Source: Gremmenia infestans (Eukaryota > Ascomycota > Leotiomycetes > Helotiales > Hamatocanthoscyphaceae). From it: a stretch of 64,000 nt of DNA. The notes beneath the pieces were generated by a model that was given only the letters and a program-made list of their open reading frames with translations, searched no databases and was not told where the DNA came from. The stretch lies in NCBI GenBank assembly GCA_032629725.1, contig JAFEVB010000025.1, positions 62,001 through 126,000 of the forward strand, read 5' to 3'. The position numbers and the translations under genes are program-made. Shown in pieces: positions 11,559 through 24,158 of the stretch (position 1 is its first letter; each line of letters begins with the position of its first letter).

Positions 11559-13550
11559 ATGGCAGAAATCTCCAAAGCTAGGGTAGAGACTATATCTCGA
11601 CACCTAACTAGCGATAGCTCGAGTTTCCAAGCGGATTCGAGACCAAAGTTCAAGCTCGAAGACCATCCCGTGGATGCGATACGGCCTTTGAAAGTACGAA
11701 GATAATTAAACTCCGTGTCAGCTCATTGAACTAAGATTTTTTATAGGTCGCGGTCATAGGCGCTGGAATTTCTGGCATTACTGCTGGCGTTCTCTTCCCT
11801 GCAAAAGTGCCGGGAATCAACTTGACGATATTTGAGAAGAATAGCAACGTTGTAAGTGCAAAAGCTTAGCTATCTGGGCGCAATCTTGCCTCTGACGACT
11901 GATTAGGGTGGAACATGGTTTGAAAATATATGTACGTAACCCAAGACTTGCCACGTAGCGCTTAGTTGACTCCAACAGACCCCGGAGTTCGATGCGATGT
12001 CCCCGCGAATGTATATCAGAGCACTTACTCTCCGAACACGCAATGGACAGAGGAATTCGCTCAAGGTTCCGAGATCCGAGCGTATTGGCAGAGGTTGGCG
12101 TCCAAACAGAACGTGTACCAGTATATCAAATTCGAAAGGAAAGTAACGCACGCACAGTGGGATCCAGTGGAGGCGAAATGGGTCATTCGAGTTCATGATC
12201 TGAAAAGCCAAAACACTGCAACGGAGAAGTTTGACATTTTAATTACGGCTATCGGACGTTTCAATGCATGGAAGCTGCCAGAGTATCCCGGAATCGACGA
12301 ATACCAGGGACATTTGCGACATTCTTCCAATTGGGATCCCAACTTCGACGCCACAGGAAAAAGGGTTGCTGTAATTGGCAATGGCGCGAGTGGTATTCAA
12401 ATAGTTCCAGAATTACAAAAGGTTACTCAGCACCTAGACCACTACGCTCGGTCAAAGACCTGGATTGCAGGTTCTCTAGGTGGCCGTAACCGGCTAGCCT
12501 CGCCAATGCATTTCAGCCAAGAGCAGCAAAAGGACTTCCAAGATCCAGAAAAGTATCTCGCGTATCGAAAAGCGCTCGAAAACACATACTGGACGAGATT
12601 TGCTGGGCTGCTAAGGAACTCAGAAGAGAGCCTGGCTTCTCGATCCGACTTTCGAGAGTTGATGGCTAAGCGGCTCAGCGAGAAGCCTGAACTTCTCGAT
12701 GCGATTGTTCCTGACTTTTCGCCAAACTGCCGGCGTCTGACGCCAGGACCTGGCTATCTAGAAGCTTTGAGCAAGGAGAATGTCACTTTTATTCAAAGCC
12801 CCATCAAGAGATTTACCAAAGTCGGCATCGAAACCGAGGATGGTGTGCACCGTCCTGTCGATGCGGTGATCTGCTCCACCGGTGCTAATGTCGACTATGC
12901 TTTCCCGTTCCCAGTGGTAGCTCGTGACATCGATCTGGAGCAAGCGTGGAAGCCAGATGGGAAATTCGGGTTTCCATACTCGTATCTTGGATTTGCTACG
13001 CCTGGATTTCCTAACCTGTTTTTCATTCACGGGCCTAATGCGGCTGGGCATTCGGGGACTTTTCCGCACGGCGTCGAGAATCAAGTGACTTACATTGCGC
13101 GTCTTTTGAGGAAGATCAGCGGCCAGGGGATCAAGACACTAGTTCCATCGAAGGCTGCAGCGGATGATTTCGTGGAATATTGTGATACTTTTTTCCCGAC
13201 GACTGTTCTTACAGAAGGCTGCAGCTCTTGGTCTAATGGTAAGACCAGCCTAATTCCTTACCCAGCTTAAATATGTGTTCTAACTGCAAACAGGCGGTCG
13301 ACCTGGAGCAAGGATTCATGGCCACTGGCCTGGCAGTGCCGCGCACCTGAACGTTATCCGCCGTTCTCCTCGATGGGAAGATTTCGAATACGAGCTACTT
13401 GATTCAAATAAGAGCAGAAACCGCTTCTCGTACTGGGGTAATGGTCGAACCACGAAAGAGTCGGAACCCGATTCCGATTTAACGCCGTACTTGAGAACTC
13501 CCGACCAGGTGGACTTGAGGGATTGGCATGAGAGTTGGTGGAATTTGTAG
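11559..13550 (+). CDS. Flavin-containing monooxygenase, Baeyer-Villiger type
   Basis: FAD/NADPH monooxygenase predicted to convert ketones to esters or lactones or to oxygenate heteroatoms in the cytosol. Exons: 11559-11693, 11747-11851, 11907-11931, 11979-13238, 13294-13550; 593 residues. The first Rossmann motif VAVIGAGISG opens exon 2. The 25-nt third exon plus exon 4 builds the GGTWFENIYPGVRCD block typical of BVMOs. YQGHLRHSSNW (about residues 196-206) fits the BVMO fingerprint [F/Y]xGxxxHxxxW, and VAVIGNGASG is the NADPH-binding motif. The last exon restores the conserved C-terminal GRPGARIHGHWPGSAAH block. The start is the first ATG upstream of the splice leading into the FAD motif. 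It has no membrane segment. It lies head-to-head with the MFS gene at 10823. Confidence 0.94.
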
Positions 13551-13955
13551 ACATTGAAAGCGGTTTATAGTCCTTGGTTCCTTATGTCTCATAGAAACCC
13601 TGCAGCTTTTTATATACTACCCGTCGCTATAAATATCTGCTACTGAAATAGGTTATTTTCTAGTTACGTAAACCGCCCTTTATTTTCTCGCTTACATTTT
13701 GCTTTTGTCTTCCAGCTTCACCTTTCTCGACATCTTTTTTATTACTCACAGCTCAAGATCAATCCTCACACATTCCCGTGCAGCCTCCTGAATAAGATGA
13801 AGTGCATAGGCATTTCACAAGACACCTCCATAAACTAATCAATCACAGATCGCGGAATTAAAATTAAGTACTCATATCATACCACCAATCCCCTTCCCAA
13901 TCCCATAAAACATCATAATCCCCCACAACTTTTATACCCCCAGAATACCTTCAAA
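13551..13955. other. Convergent 3' intergenic region
   Basis: 405 bp between the FMO stop and the ABC transporter stop. It probably holds both 3' UTRs. Nothing else seen. Confidence 0.5.
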
Positions 13956-16900
13956 TCAAGGCAAGATCTTTTCTCCTTGATCCCTTGGTGTCTCCGCCTT
14001 CTCAGCCACCCCCTCATTCTCCTTCTTATCCTTATTAAAGAAGACCAACAACGGCTTAAACCGATCAGCCAAACTCTTGCCACTCCCCCTCCTTACTCGA
14101 ATCAAATAGTAAAGCAGGATAGCCGTGGCAATATTGAACGCGATATACGCAAACCCGATCCCGTAATTGCGCCATCGAGTGCTGTAGCTGATAGATACAC
14201 TGCTCAAATATTGATCGGAGTTTGAGACAGCGCAGTATTGACAGTCTGCTCGCGCATCTTTGTTGTAGATGGAGCCGCCAGCGATGCTAGCGTAGGGTGT
14301 AAGGTAATCGCCGCAGGTTTGGCCGGCTAGGGGCTGCATGATTGCGAGCTCGTTGGTGGAGCAGTGGATGGTCTTCCCGGATAGGCCGGTGGAAGATATT
14401 GCCGAGACAAGATCTGAAAGGTAAGTTAATATAAATTTACTAGATCAGACCGGCATGCCTTACAGGTTAGAGGTGAGACGCGGTACATGAAAATCCAGAA
14501 GCCTGGGAGGGCTTTTGGAGGTTGGAAAACACCGTTGAAGGACAAGGTTAGAGAGAACATTAGGGTAGCAATGTTACCGGCCGTAGTGGCATCTGGAAGT
14601 GCCGATATCAACATATGGGCAAAGGTGCTCGCGAATACGAAGAATTGTATAAGCAGTAGGAGGATTAGGCCTTGGCGTTGTGGGGTGGGAATACCGCCCT
14701 TGGTATAGATTGGGTAGAAATAGGATCCGAAGACCATAACACCAAGAACAATTTGATATGGAATTTCAACGACGATATTGGCGATGAGGAACGCTTTCCA
14801 GCTGTAAGCTTTGGACGGGCGCTCGCGAACTTCATACAGGTTTCTCTGAAGGATAAATCTTGGCATAATCTGCTGGACCAAACTCGTGAAGATTGTCGTG
14901 ATCATGAAGATGGAAAAGATGACGTCTTGGATCCCCTGCTGACTTGAATCTGCGTGGAAAAAAGAGAATCCGATGAAAAGCGCAGAAGCGACCCCTAAGA
15001 GGATCTTGCTGTAGACGTAGCCGGGGGTTCTCCAATACTGTTGAAAGACACGAACGGTTACCTCGTATAGCTGAGTGAAGAAAGGCATTGCAAATTCGCC
15101 GTGGGACCCGGCTGGTTCTTCCGCTTGTTCTTTGCCCATAGTTTCTTTGATCTGTGAGAGCTCCTTCTGGGTATCCTGTGCTTCTTTGCTATTCTTCCAT
15201 ACTTCATGCCAATCCTTGCTTGACTTCCCAGTTGGACCAGCTCCGACCATAGTCAACACTTTCAGGAGTTAGCTTCCTACCCTTATGACAAATTAATGAA
15301 CTTACTATATTCTGCAGGGTTGTCTTCTGGTCCGCACTTTTCAGCGCCATTTGACTCGAAATAGTTTAATAAAACGTGAGAGTTGTTGCCAATATCCCCA
15401 AAATACACAGTTCGTCCACCCTTGGCTAGAAAGAGAAGCCGGTCAAATTCTTGGAACAGAATGGCACTCGGTTGATGGATTGTAGCCAGGACAGCTTGTC
15501 CGCTATCTGCTAGCTTCCGGAGAAAAGAAATAATTGCCCAAGATGACTGCGAATCCAGTCCGGAGGTTGGCTCATCCAGGAAAAGAAGGAGGGCAGGCTT
15601 GGCTGCTAACTCTACCCCGATCGTCAACAGCTTACGCTGCTCGACGTTCAAACCCTCACCTGGGACACCAACAACTGCTTCGGCAAAGTCCTGCATATTA
15701 AGCATTTTAATAACATCCTCAACAAACTCGTGCTTCTCTTTCTTTGAGACCGTCTTTGGCTGGCGAAGCATGGCGGAGAAGCGTAATGCCTCGCGGACGG
15801 TGGTGGTTTCAAGATGCAGATCCTGTTGTTGAACATAACCTGTTTTGCGTTGAAATGACTCGTCCAAAGGTTTGCCGGAAACGAACATGTCGCCGGTGAC
15901 AACTCCCATCGAAACACGTTGAGCAAGAACATCTAATAGAGTGGTTTTACCAGCACCTGATACGCCCATAAGCGCAGTGAGAGTATTTGGTTTGACCCAT
16001 CCAGAGACATTATCAAGAAGTCTGCGGGGCTCTCCTTTAATCTGGATATCATAGCAAACATCTTTCCAGGTGAATACATCGGTTTGGGGTGCCAAAACTT
16101 GAATTTGCTCATCACCCTGCCGTTCTTGGTCTATATCATCCTTTCCCACACTTGGAACTCCAGCCGTAGTGGGAGTTTCATCGTCGTTCTTCGCAGCTTT
16201 TTCGGCGGCTTCGAGGTGCTTTGGAACGTGGCCCCGTCGAAACACCAGGACCTCCGCGGAGCTATCAGTAGCAGCGTTGAACTCGGTAGCGAATAGATAG
16301 AGAGCCAAGAAAAATAGCATGAATGCAAACATGAAACCTAAATTTCTCCATATATGAGAGTATGAATACTGAAATTGGCTCTGCAAATAGGCATCCCCGG
16401 AAACGGTAGTTTCGCCAACCACTGCACCAGCGATAGCACACACAAAGTGATCCCCTGTGAGTGCATAAGTTCCACCAGATGGAACCAGAGTAGAACACGC
16501 AAATCTCCGGCCATGTAGTTCGTTCACAAACAAAGCTTCAAATGCGTACGCGACCGGGTTGATCCAGCTGATCCATTTGAACCACGGGTGCATTAGCGGT
16601 CGAGGTCTAAATGGGCGATAATTAGCATTAGTCCTGGAACAATGTTCTCACATGAAGGACAGACATATGGGCGATATGTGGTCACATGCAGTCACATGAC
16701 ACTAGCGCCGATGACTAAGCGACGCAGAGGCATGACCTCTTCGCCTTGTCATCCACTTAGCTAGACAAATAAAAATGTCACATTTGAAGTGGATGACTCG
16801 AGAGGTCCTGCCAGACTTGGAAGGGGAAAGGTGAGTAGGAGGGGAGTGGTATATCCAATCCTACTTACATGACAAAACCAGTATAAATAACAATGGCAAG

Positions 16901-19085
16901 AGTGACCACACCTGCAATTGCTAAGGCCTGTGAAACAGTTTTCGTGGATGCTGCAATGCTCCGATAGATCTGACTCATCACCAAGATCGCCACAAAGTTG
17001 AATAAGAAAAAAATAAAGAATTGACTGGGTTCTCGTCTTAAATTGGCGAGGAAATATAGAATGACATTAAAGCCAGTCGCGATAGCGAACTTCACAGGTA
17101 TATCGGCCACGACACCAGCCAAGGCTTCCGTGAACGGATGGTAGAAGGCATAAGAGGCTTGCTTTTCGACAATTGGACGTTGTGCGTAAAGGGTATTGAT
17201 TTCGGAGATGGCGATTAGGGCGTTCAGCAGAACAGCAAAAAACAAAACTCCGCCTTTCTGGAAGAAGCTTGAAGTATCGTTTCTTGTACCATAGAATATT
17301 GATCCGATTATTAAGGCCATGACAATCTGACCGATGATTGTCGTTATTGTTGAAGTCTTATCATTGAGTAACCTACGTTCAAGGATTTTAGCATAGTTCC
17401 ACTGCACCAAGGATGTAGGAGTTCAATACCGTTGGTAGGCCCGCTGAGTGCAATACCTCACCTGCATAGGAATGCTAATGGTATACGGCGATTCAGGCCT
17501 GACATGTTTTGACTGCATACCCTTTCGGCTTTCCTGAAACGTATCCAATGTCTTGCCACCTATGGGAAATTCTCTCTCGTGGTTGTCGGTTTCCCTTTTA
17601 AGAGCCGTATACTGTTTGGATTCTTTCCAGTATCTCTCAAAATCTTCTGCTGTACGTGGGACATTGCCCTGGAAGTTTTCACGAACCTTCCGCTCTGATG
17701 GATTGGTAACAGACGTCAAGAAATCACCGGTTGTCTGGCGTGGGGGGCATTCGTACCCCATTTGAATGAAGTATCGTCTTGCTTCATTGCAAGGTCCGAA
17801 ATAAATCTGCCGCCCATCGTACAAGACAACAGCTTTGTCAAATTGGTCATAGATGGCCTGAGACGCCTGGTAAATCGCTACTAGATGAACTGTGCCACTG
17901 AGATCGGAGGACATGCGAAGAGATTTGGTGAACTCCAGAGCTGTAGCGGCGTCAAGACCTCTGGTCGAATTATCCCACGACGCAATTGGGGATCCTGCCA
18001 AGGCCATTTCAGCAATACTAACGCGCTTCCTTTCACCACCGGACACTCCACGGACATAATCGTTTCCGACTTTGGTGTTGAAGGTATGAGAAAGGCCATA
18101 GATCGCCATTACAATTTGGGCCATGTGCTTTGCCCATGACTCGCGACTGAGGCCTTCAATCAGTCGTTGTCGCGGGGTCCTGACTCGAGCAGCAAATTCA
18201 AGGGTCTCGCCGACTGTCAAGTGAGGAAAGTGCTTATCGACTTCTTGGTTATAGACAATCTCGCCTCTGAATTCCTTCAGCATTTGCTTCTGAGTGATAC
18301 CTGATAGAGTCTCACATTAGTCATTGCTGTCATAAGAATTCTGGAGGCAATGCTAGGTACTGCTATGTTGTAGACTTACCATTGTAGTGTATCTCGGACT
18401 GTGACTTCATATCTAAGCCATGCAATTCTCCCATCAGAGACTTGAGGAGCGTTGAGCAACCACTGCCAGGACGTCCGAGCACAACAAGCATTTCCCCCGA
18501 CTTGAGAACACCATCAAAGTCGTTTAAGATGGTCTTCTCAGGTCCCTTGCTGAAAAATTCGCGGAATCGAAGAGGGGCTAGAAGCAAAGAGCCTACGTTC
18601 TTTTGCAGGTTGATAGCTGACCCTGAGCCGCACACTTTTAGTTGCTTCCAAACTATACCAGCCCTTCGTTCAATAACATCATTCTCATCAACGAGTCTCA
18701 TTAACATTCTCGTCCATTTGTAGACATCAAAGTCTGGGGAGGAGGGGTCCAGCACGGCGTCTCCGATCTTAACGCCATGAAGTGTATCGAGTCTCTCTAA
18801 AGCAGACGATCCACGACGGGTTTGCGTTCGGGAGAGGGCCACAGAGCCTCCAAATTCAGAGGCTATCCTGACAAGTTTTTCTCTGTCACCAGATCTTACA
18901 GGTTCGTATTGACGTTCTGTATTCGAACTTCCACTGTCTGTCCGCTCTATATCGCTCGGATCTTCATCTTCAACTTCCCTCGAGTTGTTCCCAGGAATCA
19001 TTGCAGGTCGTCCAACAAAGTTAGAAGGCTCGCCGAGGATATTATCGGAGCGTTCAGGACGATATTCGTGTTTCTGTGACGACAT
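13956..19085 (-). CDS. ABC multidrug transporter, PDR/CDR (ABCG) type, full length
   Basis: Plasma-membrane ATP-driven exporter with the reverse (NBD-TMD)x2 layout of fungal pleiotropic drug resistance pumps. Exons: 19085-18380, 18300-17430, 17372-16869, 16606-15306, 15258-14464, 14413-13956; 1544 residues, the usual PDR size. NBD1: degenerate Walker A GRPGSGCST near residue 205, signature VSGGERKRVSIAEM near 322, and ASWDNSTRGLDAAT. NBD2: canonical Walker A GVSGAGKTT near 911, degenerate signature LNVEQRKLLTIGVELA, and LLFLDEPTSGLDSQS. This is the classic asymmetric PDR pair. The second membrane domain ends with a Cys-containing loop and a lysine-rich tail. The intron between exons 3 and 4 is unusually long (262 nt). 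It may protect the cell from a toxic substrate or product of the neighbouring oxidases. Confidence 0.96.
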
Positions 19086-20536
19086 TGTTGAATAGAGGGG
19101 TATTGACGGTTCTCGTCTTTAGGTCCGGGGTTGTGCTTAGTGAGCGCTGCAACGATTGCACTCAAATTTATCTCTTGTGCTCGCAATCGTTTCAAGGAGA
19201 CAAAACACAATTCCTAAATCTCTGAAGGTGTATTGTGCTTGGGGTTACGTCTTCTGAAGACTTGTAGGATAAGTCTAGTGTGAGACTAGGTTCGCGCCTG
19301 CGGTGGGGACCCCATAGTTAGTTAAGCTATCTAAGAGTCAACACCTCCAATGAGGATTGAATGCCAGCGGGTCGGAAAATCCCCTCCACCGATGAGGAGG
19401 TCCTTCTAAAATCTAGGTCGAGGGTCACGAAAGAACTAATATGGCTCAAATGCACGCAGTGGAGTAAGTACCATAGGTTCACGGAAGCAAGACGCGTCTA
19501 GTTATTCGTTGATGGTAAGAAGCACTACGACTTTAGAGTTCGGGTCTTGACTCGCAAACATCACGGTAAGCACAGTTGAACCGAATTCGGTGGAATGTAC
19601 AGTAGCGTGCCGAAGGATGAGACAGTTGATCTACAACCCGATCGCATCGCCAACCTATGTAAGCTTACGGTACCTTTCCTTTCCACTCTTTCTGTTTTAA
19701 CTGCAGCGAACACGAAGTTTAAAAAAGGTATCGTCTCTGCTAGGGCAGCATCCACGAGAACTAACAAGTGCCTAAGGTAGGTGCTGGTGGTGGTGTAGTG
19801 CAAATCCCCAACTCCGAAGGTTCGGTCGAGACCCCGGGTGACGTAGCAAGGCATATATAAACACCTACGAAATGCGCCACTACTACTCCTACTACAGGTT
19901 GGCATGAAAAATACTTCTATACTAGAGTTCGGAATCCCGACTCCAGGCCCCAGACTCTAGTCTTCATTACCCGCGAATATAATTCAGCACGCTCTTGAAC
20001 AGTCATGACGTGTGAATATAGCTTAATTTGACCGCTCCATTTATCCGGTCAGCTGAGTCATGTGGAATTATTATACTATTTCTCTTAATCGCACTCGCAC
20101 TCTTTCCGAATTGCGACACCAAACATTCAACATGCTCTCTGTATACTGATTGTACAGCACGATACTCGTAAAATTTCTGTCCGTCGTTCAATCGAAGATA
20201 ATGCAGAGTGAAGCTTCTAGGCGGGGGGATCTAACATGACTTGTTGAACCTCTGATATACAGCAGTATAGTATCAATATATAGTATTGGAAATCGATTTT
20301 GCAGCCGAAGATCAAAAGCATAAATTGTTAAATGCTACTTGGCATTTAATTCCAAAGGCACTAGCAAAGACGTTCCGGACTACACTTTTAAATGGAAAGT
20401 AAGATTACAACGATAAAAGCGCAACATAAAACAGAACTAAATTAATATCCTCGGCGGTATCTAGGCATGCCAAAGTTTTAATTTTGACCTATTTGGAATA
20501 GCTAACTCAATACTATTCACGTTCCACAAGTCGTGA
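19086..20536. other. Intergenic region, no gene seen
   Basis: 1.45 kb between the ABC transporter promoter and the first dioxygenase stop. An ORF on the minus strand (19905-19561) has no recognisable domain or splice partner. The part next to 19085 should hold the pump's promoter. Confidence 0.45.
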
Positions 20537-21928
20537 TTAACTATCACCACCCGGGGCCGTCAAACTAAGAAGTGCAATCGACGCTCCTTCAACAGCAGCA
20601 AGATCTTCACGTCTAGAGATAGATGCCGGGTCCAAATATGGCCGCTCTCCCAAACTAACAGCACGTTGTCCAGTTCGCGTGCCTAATCCTTGGTAATCAG
20701 GTGTAGCCGCATGGTAGGTAGATCGGCTAAGACACGGAGTAATCAATCAGTAAATCGTCCTAAAAGGCTTGCTTGTGAAAAATCAGATCAAACCTACTTA
20801 TCCCAAATAACCAAATCATTCTGATTTTCCCAATGAACACGCACTTGCAAATCATGATTCTCTACAATCAGACGTAAGAACCAGTCCTGCAACGACCGTG
20901 ATTCCTGCTCCGTAACGCCGTTGATGTGCTGCACGTGATGGCCGACAGCGAAGATAGATTTCCATCCCGTCACAGGATTCGTGCGCACGACTGGATGGAT
21001 AGCTTCGAGTTTATCGCCGACGTTCTCCGGAGCACCGCGTTCCTCGGTATAGAGCTTGTAGCCGTTGATTGCGGCTGCCTTGCCGAATTTCGGCTGCCCG
21101 TATGTTGCTGTTAGGCCTTCGAGAAGCTTTTGGAAAGGAGGGGAGATCCGATCATACACGTCGTAGCCGCTGGCGAACATTGTATCGCCACCGGTTCGTG
21201 GGAGTGTCGTTAATCTGAGAACAGCGTAATCACTGGGAATGGGCTCAAAGGTTATGTCCGAGTGCCACTGATCTGATAACAAATTCTTTGTAAGTCTTGG
21301 ATTGGTCTTTTGGGACCTGCTAAACGCACCTGTGTTGCTAGCCTTGATCGTCTCCCGATCCTGAACGCCTTTAAATATGATTCTTCCTCTATTAGAATCA
21401 ATGACGCTAATCTCTTTATCTTTCACAGGCTCCGTGGCGCCAACGTTGACAGTCGGGTGGATATGCAGCTTGGAGGTACTAGGTTTTCCTGACAGTTCTC
21501 CCAACCGCTGGACTAATACTTTTTGTAGGTCATTGTCGAGTGCGTCCTGTCTTCGGAAAACGACTACATTGCGCTGCGAGACTTGGACGTTTAGCATTTC
21601 GAGTAATTAAGTTTAGGTACTTTTATACTCACTGGTAATAGCAAGATCCTGAAGCGAAGCAAGTTAGCATGGGTTCCTGGGAGATATTTCAACCTATGTG
21701 TAACCAAGCCCAGGGACATACCCGAAGAAGTTCGTCCGAATTAGGAGCGCTCAACCAATCTACAAGCTGCACATTCTTGAATTCCGTCCCAATGACAGCA
21801 GTAAGATCTCTACTCTCAAATTGCTCAAGGGCACCACTAAGTTTCAGTGCTGTTCGAGTTTGTTGTTTGCCAGTTGTCGTCGCTCCAGATATACCATCTT
21901 GACTTGGTGCAATTGCGCTTGGCGCCAT
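20537..21928 (-). CDS. TauD/TfdA-type Fe(II)/2-oxoglutarate dioxygenase, sulfonate-dioxygenase (Jlp1-like) group
   Basis: Non-haem iron dioxygenase; relatives release sulfite from taurine and alkylsulfonates. Exons: 21928-21722, 21648-21633 (16 nt), 21581-21330, 21272-20798, 20726-20537; 379 residues. The tiny second exon links ELLR to the conserved DLAITISQRNVVVFR strand. The iron ligands are visible as WHSD (HxD) and the distal histidine in NRSTYHAATPDY, restored by the last splice. The 2-oxoglutarate arginine lies in GTRTGQRAVSLGERPY. Other landmarks: TNPVTGWKSIFAVGHHVQHI and RLIVENHDLQVRVHW. The 57-nt intron at 21273-21329 is a multiple of three with no stop, so unspliced mRNA would add 19 residues before WHSD. 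A paralogue follows upstream on the same strand. Confidence 0.94.
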
Positions 21929-22629
21929 CTTGTTTCTAATTAAAATAGAGATCGATTATGATCAGTAATAAGTCAATAACACGGTTTGAAAATCAAATCA
22001 ACATGGAATTATATTGATTTACTAGGACAGGCATATTTGGCAAATATGGAAAGAAGTACAGCCGATAGCGCAACGAATATATCGGGAATCGTTATCCGTT
22101 CTCCAGATTGCGTGATGAGGTACTACGTATAGAGAGACCCTTGAGCTGACAAAACGGAAGCGAGCTATAGGCCCACTGTGCTAGGTATATGACTCAGACT
22201 AAGTAGGTCCCTTGCTATTATAGATCTCTGCATGACTCCTGAATTTTATTCCGGGGCTAGATAAGGGGCGTAAAGAAGCTTAAAGACGTTTCAGCTTTTG
22301 TGATATTGAACGATTTCTAATCAGATTCCTTTCTGAATACTTGTCCGGGGAAGTTAAAGTATGATGGTTTTTATAGTTCTATGGTCTAGTGTTTATATTT
22401 ATATAACTCTAGTCCATGTTCGTTTAGTTTGATATCCTTATGTTATAATCATAAATACATTACATACGCAATATACTTTAATCACCAGTCTAATTATATA
22501 GAATTTTCCTTTTTTAAAGTGTTTTTATTTGTAGACGATACTCAATTATACACATTCTTGGGGCTATTTTAAAGACTTCTTTTTAGCGTCTCTAAACAAA
22601 GTCTATAGATCTTCGACTCATCCTATTAA
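21929..22629. other. Intergenic region between the two dioxygenase paralogues
   Basis: About 700 bp, AT-rich between 22370 and 22560. It must hold the promoter of the gene starting at 21928 and the 3' UTR of the gene ending at 22630. No repeat pair or ORF worth reporting. Confidence 0.45.
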
Positions 22630-24158
22630 CTACAACTTGGAGAGCGCAGTCCTGCGAGAAGTCGAGTTTGGGTCTAAATACGGCTTTTCTCCAACCGATA
22701 CAATTCTGTTTCCCGAACGACTAGTATCGTAATCACTTGAAGCTAAGTTAGAAGTCTGTTGCTGATTAGAGATTTAGATGACTTACAAAGTTGCAGTGTG
22801 AAAACAAGAACGACTATAGGATTATTAGCGTTATTCCAATACGGGCATTAGTAGAAGATTGTACTTGTCCCAGATGGCTATGTCATTCTTTCGCCACTTA
22901 AATCGAACCTGGAGGTCATGGTTCTCAACTACAAGTTGAAGAACTGTTTTATAGTATTAATCCTAAAGCCAATTCAAAAATGGGTTAAGAGCAGCTTACA
23001 ATATTCTTTCAGGATCTGATCTTCGCGAGGCGTCACGTTGTCAAATCGTCCATCGTGGACTTGATGGCCCGCGGCCATGATGCTTTTCCAGCCAGTGACT
23101 GGATTTGTACGTATAACAGGGCTATGAAAATTAGCAGCGCCGCGCTAGTAAATAGTGGTGAAGCATGTATACTGAGAGGCTTCAAAATCAAGACCATGAT
23201 TATCTGGTGAGCCACGATCTCCTGAAATCAGATCATCGCCGCCTTCAGAAGCGAGCTTTTTCAGCGTTGCCTGGAAGTAAGAGAATTAATTTGCAGTGTC
23301 CAATGGTTTATATTATGTGCCATACATACGTTCCGGTGGGTTGCTGTCAAAGTTTCCGCGAAGCTTTTCCATGCAGGTGATAAGCGATCATAAGCTTCGT
23401 AACCACTGTCAACTATGAGCTGTATTCTCACGAAATCAATTGGCAGTCTGACCTGGCGAAAATGGTGTCTCCACCAGACTCGGGCACAACTGTCATTTTC
23501 AGGATTGCGTAGTCGGAAGGAACATGCTCGAATGTAATGTCAGAATGCCAGAGAGTGCTGGCGAGTGGTTTTAACGAGGAAGTGTGATCTTTGTGAGACC
23601 CCTTCGCAGTCTATAAAGCACCTTAATTAGTTTTTGAGATTTTAGAATCAATGCTGAGATCTCTAACCTCTGAAGATATCACCATGACCTCTTCTTCAGG
23701 TTTGGGCTCTCCGTCAACCACAGTCTGAGTCTTTCCGCTTCTGAATGCATGTCGGTGTAGCTAATATTCTGTCAGCATATCAAGGAAATATTGGCGCTCA
23801 ACCGGAAAAACCGACCTTTGACGATTCCGGTTTTCCAGAAAGCTGCCCGAGCTTCTCCCCAAGCATCTTTTGCTCATTAATCTGCAAGTCTTGATTGCGA
23901 AAAACGATGACGCCGCGCTGCGAAACTATATCCGTTCAACATGTCTTTCTTTGCGGCCTATTCTGGATCACAATCCAGAGAGAGCATACCAAGAATTGCC
24001 AAATCGCGAAGCTTTGTATCGTCGGAAAGCAACGTACTAAGCTGCAGCTCAGGAAACTCCCTCCCGATGATTGGGGTCAGATCATTAGATGTGTAATTAT
24101 CTAAAGATCCAGAGTATTTCAGTGGCGTTCGCGTTTTGTTCGTGCTTGCTGTTGCCAT
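22630..24158 (-). CDS. Second TauD/Jlp1-type 2-oxoglutarate dioxygenase, intron-dense paralogue
   Basis: Homologue of the neighbouring dioxygenase, split into ten exons: 24158-23990, 23925-23816, 23760-23668, 23610-23453, 23405-23330, 23270-23173, 23121-23000, 22943-22865, 22813-22787, 22735-22630. They total 1038 nt, giving 345 residues without an internal stop. Conserved blocks match the paralogue: SQRGVIVFRNQDL, LGQLSGKPESSK, TLWHSDITFEHVPSDYAIL with the HxD iron ligands, SGGDTIFASGYEAYDRLSP, HPVIRTNPVTGWKSIMAAG, VVENHDLQVRFKW, NRSCFHTATFDYD with the distal histidine, and SGNRIVSVGEKPYLDP with the arginine. Every junction has GT..AG ends and agreeing phases, so this looks like an intact gene and not a relic. 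Exons are 27-169 nt, so ORF scans show only scraps. It is divergent from the MFS gene at 24898, whose transport cargo it may oxidise. Confidence 0.87.

Noticed and set aside
17401..17461. GTGAGG at 17461 as a splice donor in the ABC transporter
   Set aside because: It would remove the conserved QVRYCTQRAYQR segment; the donor at 17429 with acceptor at 17373 keeps it and restores RLLNDKTST.
22630..24158. Second dioxygenase as a decayed pseudogene
   Set aside because: All fragments join through consensus splice sites without a stop and keep the metal ligands.
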